DNA of 7,994 nucleotides. Source: Legionellales bacterium UBA4722 (GTDB taxonomy: Bacteria > Pseudomonadota > Gammaproteobacteria > DSM-16500). The stretch lies in the NCBI GenBank assembly GCA_002404295.1, contig DHJK01000075.1, positions 1,126 through 9,119 of the forward strand, given 5' to 3'. The notes under the pieces are model-generated. The model was given only the letters and a program-made list of their open reading frames with translations, ran no database searches and was not told the DNA's origin. Made by a program: the position numbers and the translations under genes. Positions 1 to 6,945 of this stretch are shown piece by piece. Each line of letters opens with the position of its first letter. Within the stretch, counting starts at the first letter, position 1.

Positions 1-50
1 CCCCTCACCCGCCGCCTTCGGCGTCGACCTCTCCCACAAGGGGAGAGGTG
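1..50. repeat. GC-rich double-hairpin intergenic repeat, probably truncated at the left window edge
   Basis: Two adjacent perfect hairpins are visible. The first has stem CGCCG/CGGCG at 10-23 with loop CCTT. The second has stem ACCTCTCCC (27-35) paired with GGGAGAGGT (41-49). The stretch is far more GC-rich than the sequence that follows. The CCCCTCACCC start and GGGGAGAGG end resemble short dispersed intergenic repeats seen in many proteobacterial genomes; that match is from memory of the motif type. It may lie in the 3' untranslated region of a gene to the left. There is no T-tract after the second stem, so it is not a classical terminator on the plus strand. Confidence 0.6.
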
Positions 51-89
51 TCCTAAGCAATCATGAGAATGACACAAACGAATACAAAA

Positions 90-119
90 TAGTCACCATT
101 ATTCTAGGTTAACTATAAG
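90..119 (+). promoter_or_regulatory. possible weak promoter for mfd
   Basis: TATAAG at 114-119 matches five of six bases of the sigma-70 -10 box. TAGTCA at 90-95 matches four of six -35 bases, with an 18-bp spacer. A transcript would start near 126 and leave about 75 nt before the preferred mfd start. AT-rich sequence gives such matches by chance, so this is tentative. Confidence 0.25.
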
Positions 120-200
120 TAACCCGCCATGAATATATACCAAGCACCTACATTTATTTAACACTTGACCCTACCCTCATTTATCAGCAAACTAGCCGCC

Positions 201-3200
201 ATGTCCGAAAATAGCCCATTACATCCACCCTTACTAACAGGTCAGAACTTAAGTCTTACCTGGGGTAACTTATTGGGTTCAAGCATTGGACTTACTTTAA
301 GCTCTGTCATTGCTGAAAATCAACAACCTATTTTGATCATTACCCCTGACACACTAACAGCAACCCGTTTGGAATACGAATTACAATTTTTTCAACAACC
401 ACAAACCCATCAACTGCTTGTTTCTTTTCCAGACTGGGAAACCTTGCCTTACGACCCGTTTTCACCTCACCAAGACATTATTTCTGATCGGCTATCGGCT
501 CTGTACAAAATGCCGGCCTTACAACAAGGCGCGATCATCATTCCAATTTCCACTTTAATGCACCGCCTTGCACCTTGTGATTTTCTAGAAGGTAATATAT
601 TTTTACTCAAACAAGGTGAAAAATTAAATATAGAAAACTCAAGAAAACGACTTGGAAAAGCTGGCTATCGTTATGTAGATCAAGTACGTGAACATGGTGA
701 ATTTGCAGTGCGTGGTGCAATTGTTGATCTTTTTCCCATGGGCAGCAAGACACCCTATCGTCTCGATTTATTTGATGACGAAATTGAGTCCATTCGTACT
801 TTTTCGCCAGAAACACAACGATCACTGGAAAAAGTAGACAATATCACTTTGTTACCCGCAAAAGAATTTCCTTTAAATGAAAATTCGATTGAATTATTTA
901 GACAGCAATGGCGCAGTCAATTTAGCGGAAATCCACTTAATTGTCCTTTGTATAGCGACATCAGCGAGGGTATTTGCTCACCGGGCGTAGAATATTACTT
1001 GCCTTTATTCTTTGAAAAAACAGCTACTCTATTCGATTATATTCCCAAAAACAGCATTGTCATTTCTATCGGAAATGTCCATAAAAAAGCAGAGGAATTT
1101 TGGCAAGAAATACAAACACGGCATGAACAACGCGCTTATGACATTACGCGCCCTTTGCTCACTCCACAGCAACTGTTTGTACCCGTCCCTGAAATATTTA
1201 ATAGTGTACGTCAACACACGCATGTAAAAATCACAACAGAAAACGTAACAGCCGATTCACAACATATTCGTTTTGCGACCGACACTCCTATTAACTTAAA
1301 AGTGGATCACAAAGCAACACGCCCTTTACAAGCACTTGAAAATTTTTTAGCGAACTACACAGGCCGCGTTTTATTTTGCGCTGAAACCGCAGGACGACGT
1401 GAAGTATTACTACAGTTATTTAACAACATTCAGCTGAATCCAACGCTATTTGCTTCTTGGAAAGAGTTTTTAGATTCTTCTATTCAATATGGCATCACTG
1501 TTGCCTCTATTAATGATGGATTAAAACTAAATGATCCTTCGCTGACCGTCATTGCCGAAGCACAATTATTCGGCGAGCGCATTATACAACGCCGTAAACG
1601 CAAAGAAACATCGCAAGATATCGATGCGATCATTAAAGATTTAACAGAGCTACAAGTGGGCGACCCTGTTGTGCATATCGATCATGGCGTAGGACGCTAC
1701 TTAGGTTTACAAACATTAACGATTGGCGAACAATTTGCAGAATTTTTAAATTTAGAATATGCGGATGGCGATAAATTATATGTTCCTGTCGCATCACTAC
1801 ATTTAATTAGTCGATACAGTGGCGCAGAACCTGAGCATGCTCCTTTACATAAACTCGGCACAGAACATTGGCAGCGCGCCAAGCGAAAAGCAGTAGAGTC
1901 AGCATCTGATGTCGCTGCTGAATTACTCGATATTTACGCAAAACGTGAAGCACGTACGGGTTATGCCTGCAAAGAACTGGATGGCCAATATGCTATTTTT
2001 GCGGCTGCATTCCCCTTTGAAGAAACGCCTGATCAACAAAAAGCAATCGATGAAGTCATTCGTGACATGATTTCAGAAAAATCTATGGATCGTTTAGTTT
2101 GCGGTGATGTTGGTTTCGGTAAAACGGAAGTCGCGATGCGTGCTACCTTCATGGCCACACAAAATGGTAAACAAGTCGCAATCCTTGCTCCAACAACATT
2201 GCTTGCTCAACAACATTATCAAAATTTTCAAGATCGTTTTGCGGATTGGCCAATTCAAGTGGCAGTGTTGTCACGATTCCAAACGAGCAAAGAACAAAAG
2301 AAAGTTCTGGCACATTTAGAAGAAGGTAAAATCGACATCATTATTGGTACCCACAAATTATTACAGGCAGACATTAAATTTAAAGAATTAGGGCTCGTAG
2401 TTATTGATGAGGAACATCGTTTTGGCGTGAAACAAAAAGAAAAACTAAAAGCATTACGTGTCAATGTTGATATTTTAACGCTCACTGCAACGCCAATTCC
2501 GCGAACACTTAATATGGCATTTGCGGGTATTCGCGACTTATCATTGATTGCCACACCACCCGCACGACGTTTATCCATTAAAACATTTATTCATGAAAAT
2601 CAAAATGCGCTCATTCAAGAAGCACTCTTACGTGAAATTATGCGCGGCGGGCAGGTTTATTTTATCCATAATGAAGTGGCTAGTATTGAAAGAGTGGCGC
2701 GCGAACTCAGAGAACTGACACCTGAAGCACGCATCGGTGTGGCTCATGGGCAAATGAATGAACATGAGCTTGAACAAATTATGGCTGATTTTTACCATCG
2801 GCGTTTTAATGTACTCGTCTGCACTACGATTGTTGAAAGTGGTATTGATATTCCATCTGCTAATACTATCATCATTAACCGTGCCGACAAATTTGGTTTG
2901 GCACAATTACATCAATTACGGGGTCGTGTTGGACGCTCACATCATCAAGCTTATGCGTATTTACTGATTCCTTCACAAAAAAATCTCACGCCAGATGCAG
3001 CAAAGCGTTTAGATGCTATCGCCTCACTGGAAGAATTAGGCATTGGGTTTACACTAGCGACACATGATTTAGAAATTCGCGGAGCTGGTGAATTATTGGG
3101 CAAAAATCAAAGTGGTCAAATGCATGCTATTGGCTTTACGCTTTATATGGATTTATTATCACGCGCTGTTTCTGCCTTAAAGGAAGGAAAGCAGCCTGAT

Positions 3201-3653
3201 CTTGACATGTTCATTCCAAAAGGCACCGAGATCGAATTACATATCACTGCGCTCATCCCTGAAACCTATTTAGGGGATGTCCACACCCGTTTACAACTTT
3301 ATAAACGAATTGCCAGCGCAAAAACATCCGCAGAGCTCGATGAAATTCAGGTAGAGATGATTGACCGTTTTGGGTTGTTACCCGAACCTGCAAAAAATTT
3401 GATTGCGATTACACTTCTTAAACAACATGCGGAAAAATTAGGCGTTCTTAAAATTGAAGCCACTAGCAAAGGTGGTAAATTTGAGTTCAATGAAAAACCT
3501 AACGTAGACCCTATGAAAATTATTAAATTGGTTCAAATGCGATCACAACAGTTTCGCTTGGATGGCCCCAAACGACTACGTTTTACACTACCCGAACATG
3601 AACCTACCACCCGGATCAGCCTTATTGAAAAGATCTTGGGGGAACTGCAATAA
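201..3653 (+). CDS. mfd: Transcription-repair coupling factor Mfd
   Basis: Mfd is an ATP-driven DNA translocase that pushes stalled RNA polymerase off damaged template and recruits UvrA for nucleotide excision repair. Numbering is from ATG 201 (1150 residues; E. coli Mfd has 1148). The UvrB-like N-terminal module carries DWETLPYD from residue 78 and the UvrA-contact region YRYVDQVREHGEF from 156. The RNA-polymerase interaction domain begins near GDPVVHIDHGVGRYLGL at 487. The RecG-like motor has Walker A GDVGFGKTE (635-643, Lys641), DEEH (736-739) and motif VI QLRGRVGR (905-912). The C-terminal regulatory domain has DVHTRLQLYKRIASAKT and IDRFGLLPEPA. All key motifs are intact. The frame also opens at TTG 165, twelve codons upstream. 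ATG 201 is preferred because it places the conserved N-terminus within six residues of E. coli. Neither start has a clear Shine-Dalgarno. It appears to be transcribed alone. Confidence 0.97.
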   Translation: MSENSPLHPPLLTGQNLSLTWGNLLGSSIGLTLSSVIAENQQPILIITPDTLTATRLEYELQFFQQPQTHQLLVSFPDWETLPYDPFSPHQDIISDRLSALYKMPALQQGAIIIPISTLMHRLAPCDFLEGNIFLLKQGEKLNIENSRKRLGKAGYRYVDQVREHGEFAVRGAIVDLFPMGSKTPYRLDLFDDEIESIRTFSPETQRSLEKVDNITLLPAKEFPLNENSIELFRQQWRSQFSGNPLNCPLYSDISEGICSPGVEYYLPLFFEKTATLFDYIPKNSIVISIGNVHKKAEEFWQEIQTRHEQRAYDITRPLLTPQQLFVPVPEIFNSVRQHTHVKITTENVTADSQHIRFATDTPINLKVDHKATRPLQALENFLANYTGRVLFCAETAGRREVLLQLFNNIQLNPTLFASWKEFLDSSIQYGITVASINDGLKLNDPSLTVIAEAQLFGERIIQRRKRKETSQDIDAIIKDLTELQVGDPVVHIDHGVGRYLGLQTLTIGEQFAEFLNLEYADGDKLYVPVASLHLISRYSGAEPEHAPLHKLGTEHWQRAKRKAVESASDVAAELLDIYAKREARTGYACKELDGQYAIFAAAFPFEETPDQQKAIDEVIRDMISEKSMDRLVCGDVGFGKTEVAMRATFMATQNGKQVAILAPTTLLAQQHYQNFQDRFADWPIQVAVLSRFQTSKEQKKVLAHLEEGKIDIIIGTHKLLQADIKFKELGLVVIDEEHRFGVKQKEKLKALRVNVDILTLTATPIPRTLNMAFAGIRDLSLIATPPARRLSIKTFIHENQNALIQEALLREIMRGGQVYFIHNEVASIERVARELRELTPEARIGVAHGQMNEHELEQIMADFYHRRFNVLVCTTIVESGIDIPSANTIIINRADKFGLAQLHQLRGRVGRSHHQAYAYLLIPSQKNLTPDAAKRLDAIASLEELGIGFTLATHDLEIRGAGELLGKNQSGQMHAIGFTLYMDLLSRAVSALKEGKQPDLDMFIPKGTEIELHITALIPETYLGDVHTRLQLYKRIASAKTSAELDEIQVEMIDRFGLLPEPAKNLIAITLLKQHAEKLGVLKIEATSKGGKFEFNEKPNVDPMKIIKLVQMRSQQFRLDGPKRLRFTLPEHEPTTRISLIEKILGELQ

Positions 3654-3657
3654 CCTG

Positions 3658-3666
3658 TGATAGAAT
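3658..3666 (+). promoter_or_regulatory. possible extended -10 promoter for the DUF47-pit operon
   Basis: TGATAGAAT lies five bases after the mfd stop codon. It fits an extended -10 element (TG, one base, then TAGAAT with five of six consensus bases). No good -35 is present at normal spacing; TTGGGG at 3636-3641 is 19 bp away. If used, the transcript would begin near 3673 and carry the palindromic repeat in a leader of about 255 nt. No better promoter was found between the repeat and the DUF47 start. The same spot overlaps a 5-bp AATGG/CCATT hairpin (3664-3676), so it could instead be 3' structure of the mfd transcript. Confidence 0.33.
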
Positions 3667-3709
3667 GGCAGCCATTTTGATACTAAACAGTAATTGCACG
3701 CCTCAAAGC

Positions 3710-3727
3710 CGTCATTATGAGCAAGCA
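3710..3727. repeat. degenerate half-copy of the palindromic repeat arm
   Basis: CGTCATTATGAGCAAGCA differs at only a few positions from the arm start CGTCATTGCGAGCGAAGC found at 3764. It has no matching inverted partner nearby. It is read as a decayed or partial copy of the same family, 54 bp upstream of the intact element and in the same orientation as its left arm. At this length chance resemblance is not excluded. Confidence 0.35.
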
Positions 3728-3763
3728 TTGCTGTGTAGATAATAGCACTAGCTTCATCGCTAT

Positions 3764-3873
3764 CGTCATTGCGAGCGAAGCGAAGCAATCCATCTCGAAA
3801 GCAAAGCGTTAAAAAGCGAGCCTAAATATACTAAGCCTTGCTTAAAACCTGGATTGCTTCGCTCGCAATGACG
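3764..3873. repeat. palindromic interspersed repeat, copy A
   Basis: The left arm (3764-3792, 29 bp) starts CGTCATTGCGAGCGAAGCGA and the right arm (3850-3873, 24 bp) ends CTCGCAATGACG. They are perfect inverted repeats except for a 5-bp AGCGA tandem duplication present only in the left arm. The ~57-bp core is AT-rich and pairs partly, for example AAGCAA at 3799-3804 with TTGCTT at 3838-3843. The arms match copy B at 7850-7963. There is no coding capacity and no transposase, so this is a MITE/REP-like passive element. It ends 54 bp upstream of the DUF47 start codon, between the candidate promoter and the gene, where its RNA form would be a long hairpin in the leader. Confidence 0.88.
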
Positions 3874-3927
3874 ACTGAGAGAGAGATAGGAGCGAGCAAT
3901 AATTTTAAACAAAGGAATATTACAAAT

Positions 3928-4554
3928 ATGCTAAAGCGGTTTTTACCAAGTCAAGAAGGATTTTTTCGCTTATTCCAAAATACAGCGGACATTATTGTGG
4001 ATTCAACCACACAATTTCATACGATGCTGCATAACTTGGATAACCAACAACAATATGTAGATACGATTGCCGCCAATGAGGAAAAAGGCGACCAGATTGC
4101 ACATAGCGCTTTTGAGTTATTACATAAGACTTTTATAACCCCCTTTGATCGCCATGATATTCATGAATTAACTAGCGGCCTCGATGATATCCTGGATTTA
4201 CTAAACCGATGCGCGCAGCGTTTTCCGTTTTATCAACTGAAGGAAGTGCCTGAAGAAATGATCAGCCTTGCGGAGTTAAGTATGCAATCTAGCATATTAC
4301 TCAAACAAGCTGTTTATCGCCTACACTCCCTTAAAAAAGCAGATGAAATATTTAAATTCTGTGATGAAATTGGACATAACGAAAGCAAAGCACATCAGTT
4401 CGTCTTGGCGGGTGAAAAAAAATTATTCGCCCATGAAAAGGATTTCAAACAATTTTATAAATTAAAAGATATTTATGAAAAAACAAAATTGGTGATCAAC
4501 AGTTGTCAAGATGTCGCCAATACTATTAAAGGCATTATTCTCGAGTATTCTTAA
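3928..4554 (+). CDS. DUF47 / PhoU-like regulator of the Pit phosphate transporter
   Basis: A 208-residue all-helical cytoplasmic protein of the DUF47 family (PhoU-like, Pfam PhoU_div), normally found beside pit and thought to regulate that permease. Visible family signatures are the acidic, probably metal-binding NEEKGDQIAHS at 50-60, TFITPFDRHDIH at 68-79, LDDILD at 85-90, a second EIGHNESKAHQ at 147-157, and the C-terminal SCQDVANTIKGIILEYS at 192-208. Its length is typical of the family. The start ATG 3928 follows AAGGA at 3912-3916 with an 11-nt spacer. The frame stays open upstream to TTG 3838, but those thirty codons are the right arm of the palindromic repeat and its flank, and they match nothing in the family. 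The pit start follows the stop after only three bases, so the two genes are surely cotranscribed and probably translationally coupled. Confidence 0.94.
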   Translation: MLKRFLPSQEGFFRLFQNTADIIVDSTTQFHTMLHNLDNQQQYVDTIAANEEKGDQIAHSAFELLHKTFITPFDRHDIHELTSGLDDILDLLNRCAQRFPFYQLKEVPEEMISLAELSMQSSILLKQAVYRLHSLKKADEIFKFCDEIGHNESKAHQFVLAGEKKLFAHEKDFKQFYKLKDIYEKTKLVINSCQDVANTIKGIILEYS

Positions 4555-4557
4555 ATT

Positions 4558-5556
4558 ATGCTCTCAACCTTAGTCATTGTTACTATTGCTTTTGCATTGC
4601 TATTTGATTTTTTAAATGGCTTTCATGATGCGGCAAATTCCATTGCCACCATTGTATCAACACGCGTATTAAAACCGCATTGGGCTGTTTTATGGGCTGC
4701 AAGTTTTAATTTTATTGCTTTTTTATTTTTTCATCTAAGTGTTGCCAATACCATCGGGACAGGGTTAATAGATCCTTCGATTGTGAATGTTAATTTTATA
4801 TTAGCTGCACTTATTGGCGCGATTACCTGGAATATTACGACTTGGTATTTTGGCATGCCTTCCAGCTCTTCTCATGCGCTCGTAGGCGGGCTTCTAGGCA
4901 CTGCAATTGCAAAAGCAGGCTTTGCGCCGTTAAAATTCGCGGGCATTTCAAAGGTACTCGCTTTCATTGTCATTTCACCACTGCTGGGTTTTGTTTTTGG
5001 TTTATTACTGATGTTTATCATTGCCAAGATTTTCTTTCATTTTACACCGCATCGCATCGATCTTTGGTTTCGTAAATTACAATTTATTTCATCCGCTCTT
5101 ATCAGCTTGGGTCATGGCGGTAATGATGCGCAAAAAACCATGGGTGTTATAGCTATTTTATTATTTTCAACTGGCGCACTGGGCCCGCATTTTTATGTTC
5201 CTCTATGGGTCATTATCTCTTGTAACTTTGTCATGGCATTGGGAACGTTATTTGGCGGTTGGCGCATTGTAAAAACCATGGGTATGAAAATCACCAAACT
5301 CAAACCGGTCAGCGGATTTTGTGCAGAAGCGTCCGCTGCAGCTACTTTATTTATTGCAACCGCATTCGGCATTCCCGTCTCAACTACGCACACTATTACG
5401 GGTTCTATCGTCGGTGTAGGGTCACTCAATGGTCACGGAGCAGTTCGATGGGGAGTTGCACGAAGCATCGTTTGGGCATGGCTCTTGACGATTCCGGCGG
5501 CTGGAATAGTGTCAGCGGGAGTTTGGTGGGTCATGTCTAGGCTAGGCGGCACCTAG
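4558..5556 (+). CDS. pit: PiT-family inorganic phosphate transporter
   Basis: An inner-membrane, ion-coupled low-affinity phosphate permease (PiT family, Pfam PHO4), 332 residues. This is the short form usual for pit genes paired with DUF47; E. coli PitA is about 499 residues with a longer central loop. The two inverted PiT signature halves are clear: FLNGFHDAANSIAT at 18-31 and PSSSSHALVGGLLG at 101-114 in the first, SLGHGGNDAQKTMGV at 183-197 and GIPVSTTHTITGSIVGVG at 271-288 in the second. About ten hydrophobic segments can be traced, with a short basic cytoplasmic loop near 160-175. No Shine-Dalgarno is visible before ATG 4558, which fits coupling to the preceding gene. The coding end lies inside a terminator hairpin. 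Whether the co-ion is Na+ or H+ cannot be told from sequence. Confidence 0.96.
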   Translation: MLSTLVIVTIAFALLFDFLNGFHDAANSIATIVSTRVLKPHWAVLWAASFNFIAFLFFHLSVANTIGTGLIDPSIVNVNFILAALIGAITWNITTWYFGMPSSSSHALVGGLLGTAIAKAGFAPLKFAGISKVLAFIVISPLLGFVFGLLLMFIIAKIFFHFTPHRIDLWFRKLQFISSALISLGHGGNDAQKTMGVIAILLFSTGALGPHFYVPLWVIISCNFVMALGTLFGGWRIVKTMGMKITKLKPVSGFCAEASAAATLFIATAFGIPVSTTHTITGSIVGVGSLNGHGAVRWGVARSIVWAWLLTIPAAGIVSAGVWWVMSRLGGT

Positions 5557-5562
5557 CTTTTT
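5541..5562 (+). terminator. Rho-independent terminator of the DUF47-pit operon, overlapping the pit stop codon
   Basis: GCTAGG (5541-5546), loop CGGCA, CCTAGC (5552-5557), then TTTTT (5558-5562). The stem is six perfect pairs and can extend by one G-U and one A-U pair at its base. The pit stop codon TAG (5554-5556) sits inside the 3' arm. There is no T-tract on the minus-strand side, so it should act only on the plus-strand operon. Confidence 0.75.
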
Positions 5563-5584
5563 AATAGTATGTTCTATTATCTAA

Positions 5585-6637
5585 TTAATTTAAGTTATTA
5601 TTATTAAGACTAGGCGTGAAGGCGCTCTTGTCTTCATTTGCTTCCTTTTTTGTTTGATCTACGTTTAATTGCTTGAAAAAAGATAAATTTCTACCGAAAG
5701 CGGAGCAAACAACACGTAGTGTGCTTTGCGTGCTTACATTTGCCAATGAAGTCTCAGGGTCATCATTGACAAAAGTGCTTTGCACTGCTTTAATTTCCTC
5801 GAATTTTTCGACTATTGTGGGTGAAAGCGAGGAAAGCGAATCTTGGCTAAATCTTTCATTTCCACGCATATCAATCTTGAACAGTCCATTTATTCCAGCA
5901 ATTATCAACCCTCCGATAAATCCTGCCGAAATAGTAAAGTTGAAGAAAAAATGCGACGTCACTGCATGTGCAACGACCGGAATCAAAGAACTTACAGTTG
6001 GCATCAAGCATAGGGCTGATATACAAATCAAAGCAATGATAATTACCACTGCGATTACACCAAATAGTACTAAACCATCGGAGACTCTGCGATCATAATC
6101 AGGATCTCTATTTATTTTAATGCGACTCCAACATGATTTATTTTTTAATTCTTCTTCTAACAGGCGTTCAAATTCTTCAAACAACTTAATTAATTCACAA
6201 ATAGCATTATTACCACTCAAAAGATCTTGTTGTATAATTCTTTTTTGCTCGCTTTCTTCTTCATCAATATCTTTGAGGGTTTGTTTATATTGCAATTCTC
6301 GATTTTGTATATCACTCTCCAGCTTTTTTGCATGCTCATTTTTCATCTTTTCTGTATCAGTAGCTAGCTGTATCCTTGCCTGACATCGATATGTTTCGCT
6401 TCTTTTTTTTCCTTCTAAAAAAGCAGATATTTTATTTTTTGTTCGCTCTCCTTTTTCTTCTAGAAAGCTTTTATAGGAAAACATATCCTGACTTGTCATG
6501 AAGGATGGAGGAAAAGAGCTATAGAAATAGAGTGAAGCATATTGAAATATGATATCCAAAAGAAAAGGGAACTCATACATTTTATGAGAACATGGAAGAG
6601 CAATAACCGTCTTTTTTTCAGATGATGAGCTCAGCAT
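5585..6637 (-). CDS. Unrecognised coiled-coil protein with a two-helix membrane hairpin
   Basis: I do not recognise a family in this 350-residue protein. Residues 1-55 are aromatic and hydrophobic (FPFLLDIIFQYASLYFYSSF at 23-42). Residues 56-168 are strongly charged, rich in E, K, Q and R, and likely form a long coiled coil with acidic runs DIDEEESE and FERLLEEEL. Membrane helices are predicted at 188-212 and about 230-253, linked by a short loop, so both ends should face the same side. Residues 254-350 are polar, Ser/Thr-rich and end in an Asn-rich tail. There is no signal peptide. The start is well supported: on the minus strand GAGGA (6650-6646) lies eight bases before the ATG. It is convergent with pit (28-bp gap) and divergent from the exported gene. 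The coiled coil plus membrane hairpin recalls type IV secretion effectors or inclusion-membrane-type proteins of intracellular bacteria, but this is inference from architecture. No terminator was found for it. Confidence 0.82.
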   Translation of the reverse strand: MLSSSSEKKTVIALPCSHKMYEFPFLLDIIFQYASLYFYSSFPPSFMTSQDMFSYKSFLEEKGERTKNKISAFLEGKKRSETYRCQARIQLATDTEKMKNEHAKKLESDIQNRELQYKQTLKDIDEEESEQKRIIQQDLLSGNNAICELIKLFEEFERLLEEELKNKSCWSRIKINRDPDYDRRVSDGLVLFGVIAVVIIIALICISALCLMPTVSSLIPVVAHAVTSHFFFNFTISAGFIGGLIIAGINGLFKIDMRGNERFSQDSLSSLSPTIVEKFEEIKAVQSTFVNDDPETSLANVSTQSTLRVVCSAFGRNLSFFKQLNVDQTKKEANEDKSAFTPSLNNNNLN

Positions 6638-6736
6638 AAAATTATTCCTCGTTAATCAAGCACTAACATTTTTCTAAAATGAATCCATTTACCCACTCGC
6701 GTGAGGCTTAAAGCTAATGTTGAATTATATTAAAAC

Positions 6737-6764
6737 TTTATAGAACGCTATTTTAACAGTCCAA
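6737..6764 (-). promoter_or_regulatory. candidate promoter for the minus-strand coiled-coil gene
   Basis: Read on the minus strand, TTGGAC (6764-6759) and TATAAA (6742-6737) are separated by 16 bp, about 100 bp before the start codon. A perfect TATAAT also occurs further downstream (6729-6724) but lacks a -35 at good spacing. Either could be the true -10. The TTGGAC box overlaps one arm of the AGTCC/GGACT dyad, a layout compatible with repressor control. All of this is pattern matching in AT-rich DNA. Confidence 0.35.
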
Positions 6765-6882
6765 GCTTAAGGGACTATTAAGAAAAGGGTACGTTTCATT
6801 TTATTGCTGAATCTAATCGTTGACTGTTTCGCGATGTTTTATTCTTTATATTCAATGCATTAGGTTCAAGTTGTTAATTTCG

Positions 6883-6912
6883 TGCAAATAAAGCTCATTA
6901 TTGCGCTATAAT
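6883..6912 (+). promoter_or_regulatory. candidate promoter for the exported EEP-fold gene
   Basis: A perfect TATAAT lies at 6907-6912, 33 bp before the start codon, giving a predicted transcript start near 6919 and a short leader. The -35 is poor: TGCAAA at 6883-6888 with an 18-bp spacer matches three of six. The weak -35 suggests an activator or low basal expression. Confidence 0.42.
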
Positions 6913-6945
6913 GGCTCATCAAGCCTACTAAAAAGGGGATAAGCA

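Larger units (their letters stand above)
6638..6945. other. divergent intergenic region, 308 bp
   Basis: This AT-rich, non-coding stretch lies between two divergently transcribed genes, so it must hold both their promoters. Candidates for each strand are listed separately. Also visible is a small dyad, AGTCC (6758-6762) with GGACT (6772-6776), centred on AAGCTT/CTTAAG sequence. TTGACT at 6820-6825 resembles a -35 box, but its nearest good -10 (TATATT, 6847-6852) is 21 bp away. No reading frame of note, tRNA or palindromic repeat copy lies here. Confidence 0.6.

Noticed and set aside
129..161. Ten-codon upstream ORF (MNIYQAPTFI) before mfd
   Set aside because: It has no convincing ribosome site and no attenuator-like structure. 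A short ATG frame in AT-rich leader sequence is expected by chance.
165..200. TTG 165 as the mfd start
   Set aside because: It has no Shine-Dalgarno and adds twelve residues beyond the family N-terminus. ATG 201 places the conserved DWETLPYD motif close to its position in E. coli.
3664..3678. AATGG/CCATT hairpin followed by TT as an mfd terminator
   Set aside because: It has a five-pair stem with three G-C or fewer and only a two-base T run after it. Too weak to call.
3588..3788. Minus-strand 66-codon frame over the mfd end and the repeat
   Set aside because: Its residues come from the antisense of mfd and from repeat arms (LRFARNDD-like peptides are typical repeat translations). It has no ribosome site.
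5562..5579. TAATAG/CTATTA inverted repeat as a terminator for the minus-strand gene
   Set aside because: The stem is almost all A-T and no T-tract follows in the minus direction.
5673..6383. Plus-strand frames of 141 and 87 codons across the coiled-coil gene
   Set aside because: They are antisense to the gene with the strong ribosome site. Their residues (Ser/Cys-rich runs) are what the reverse of a charged coiled coil gives.
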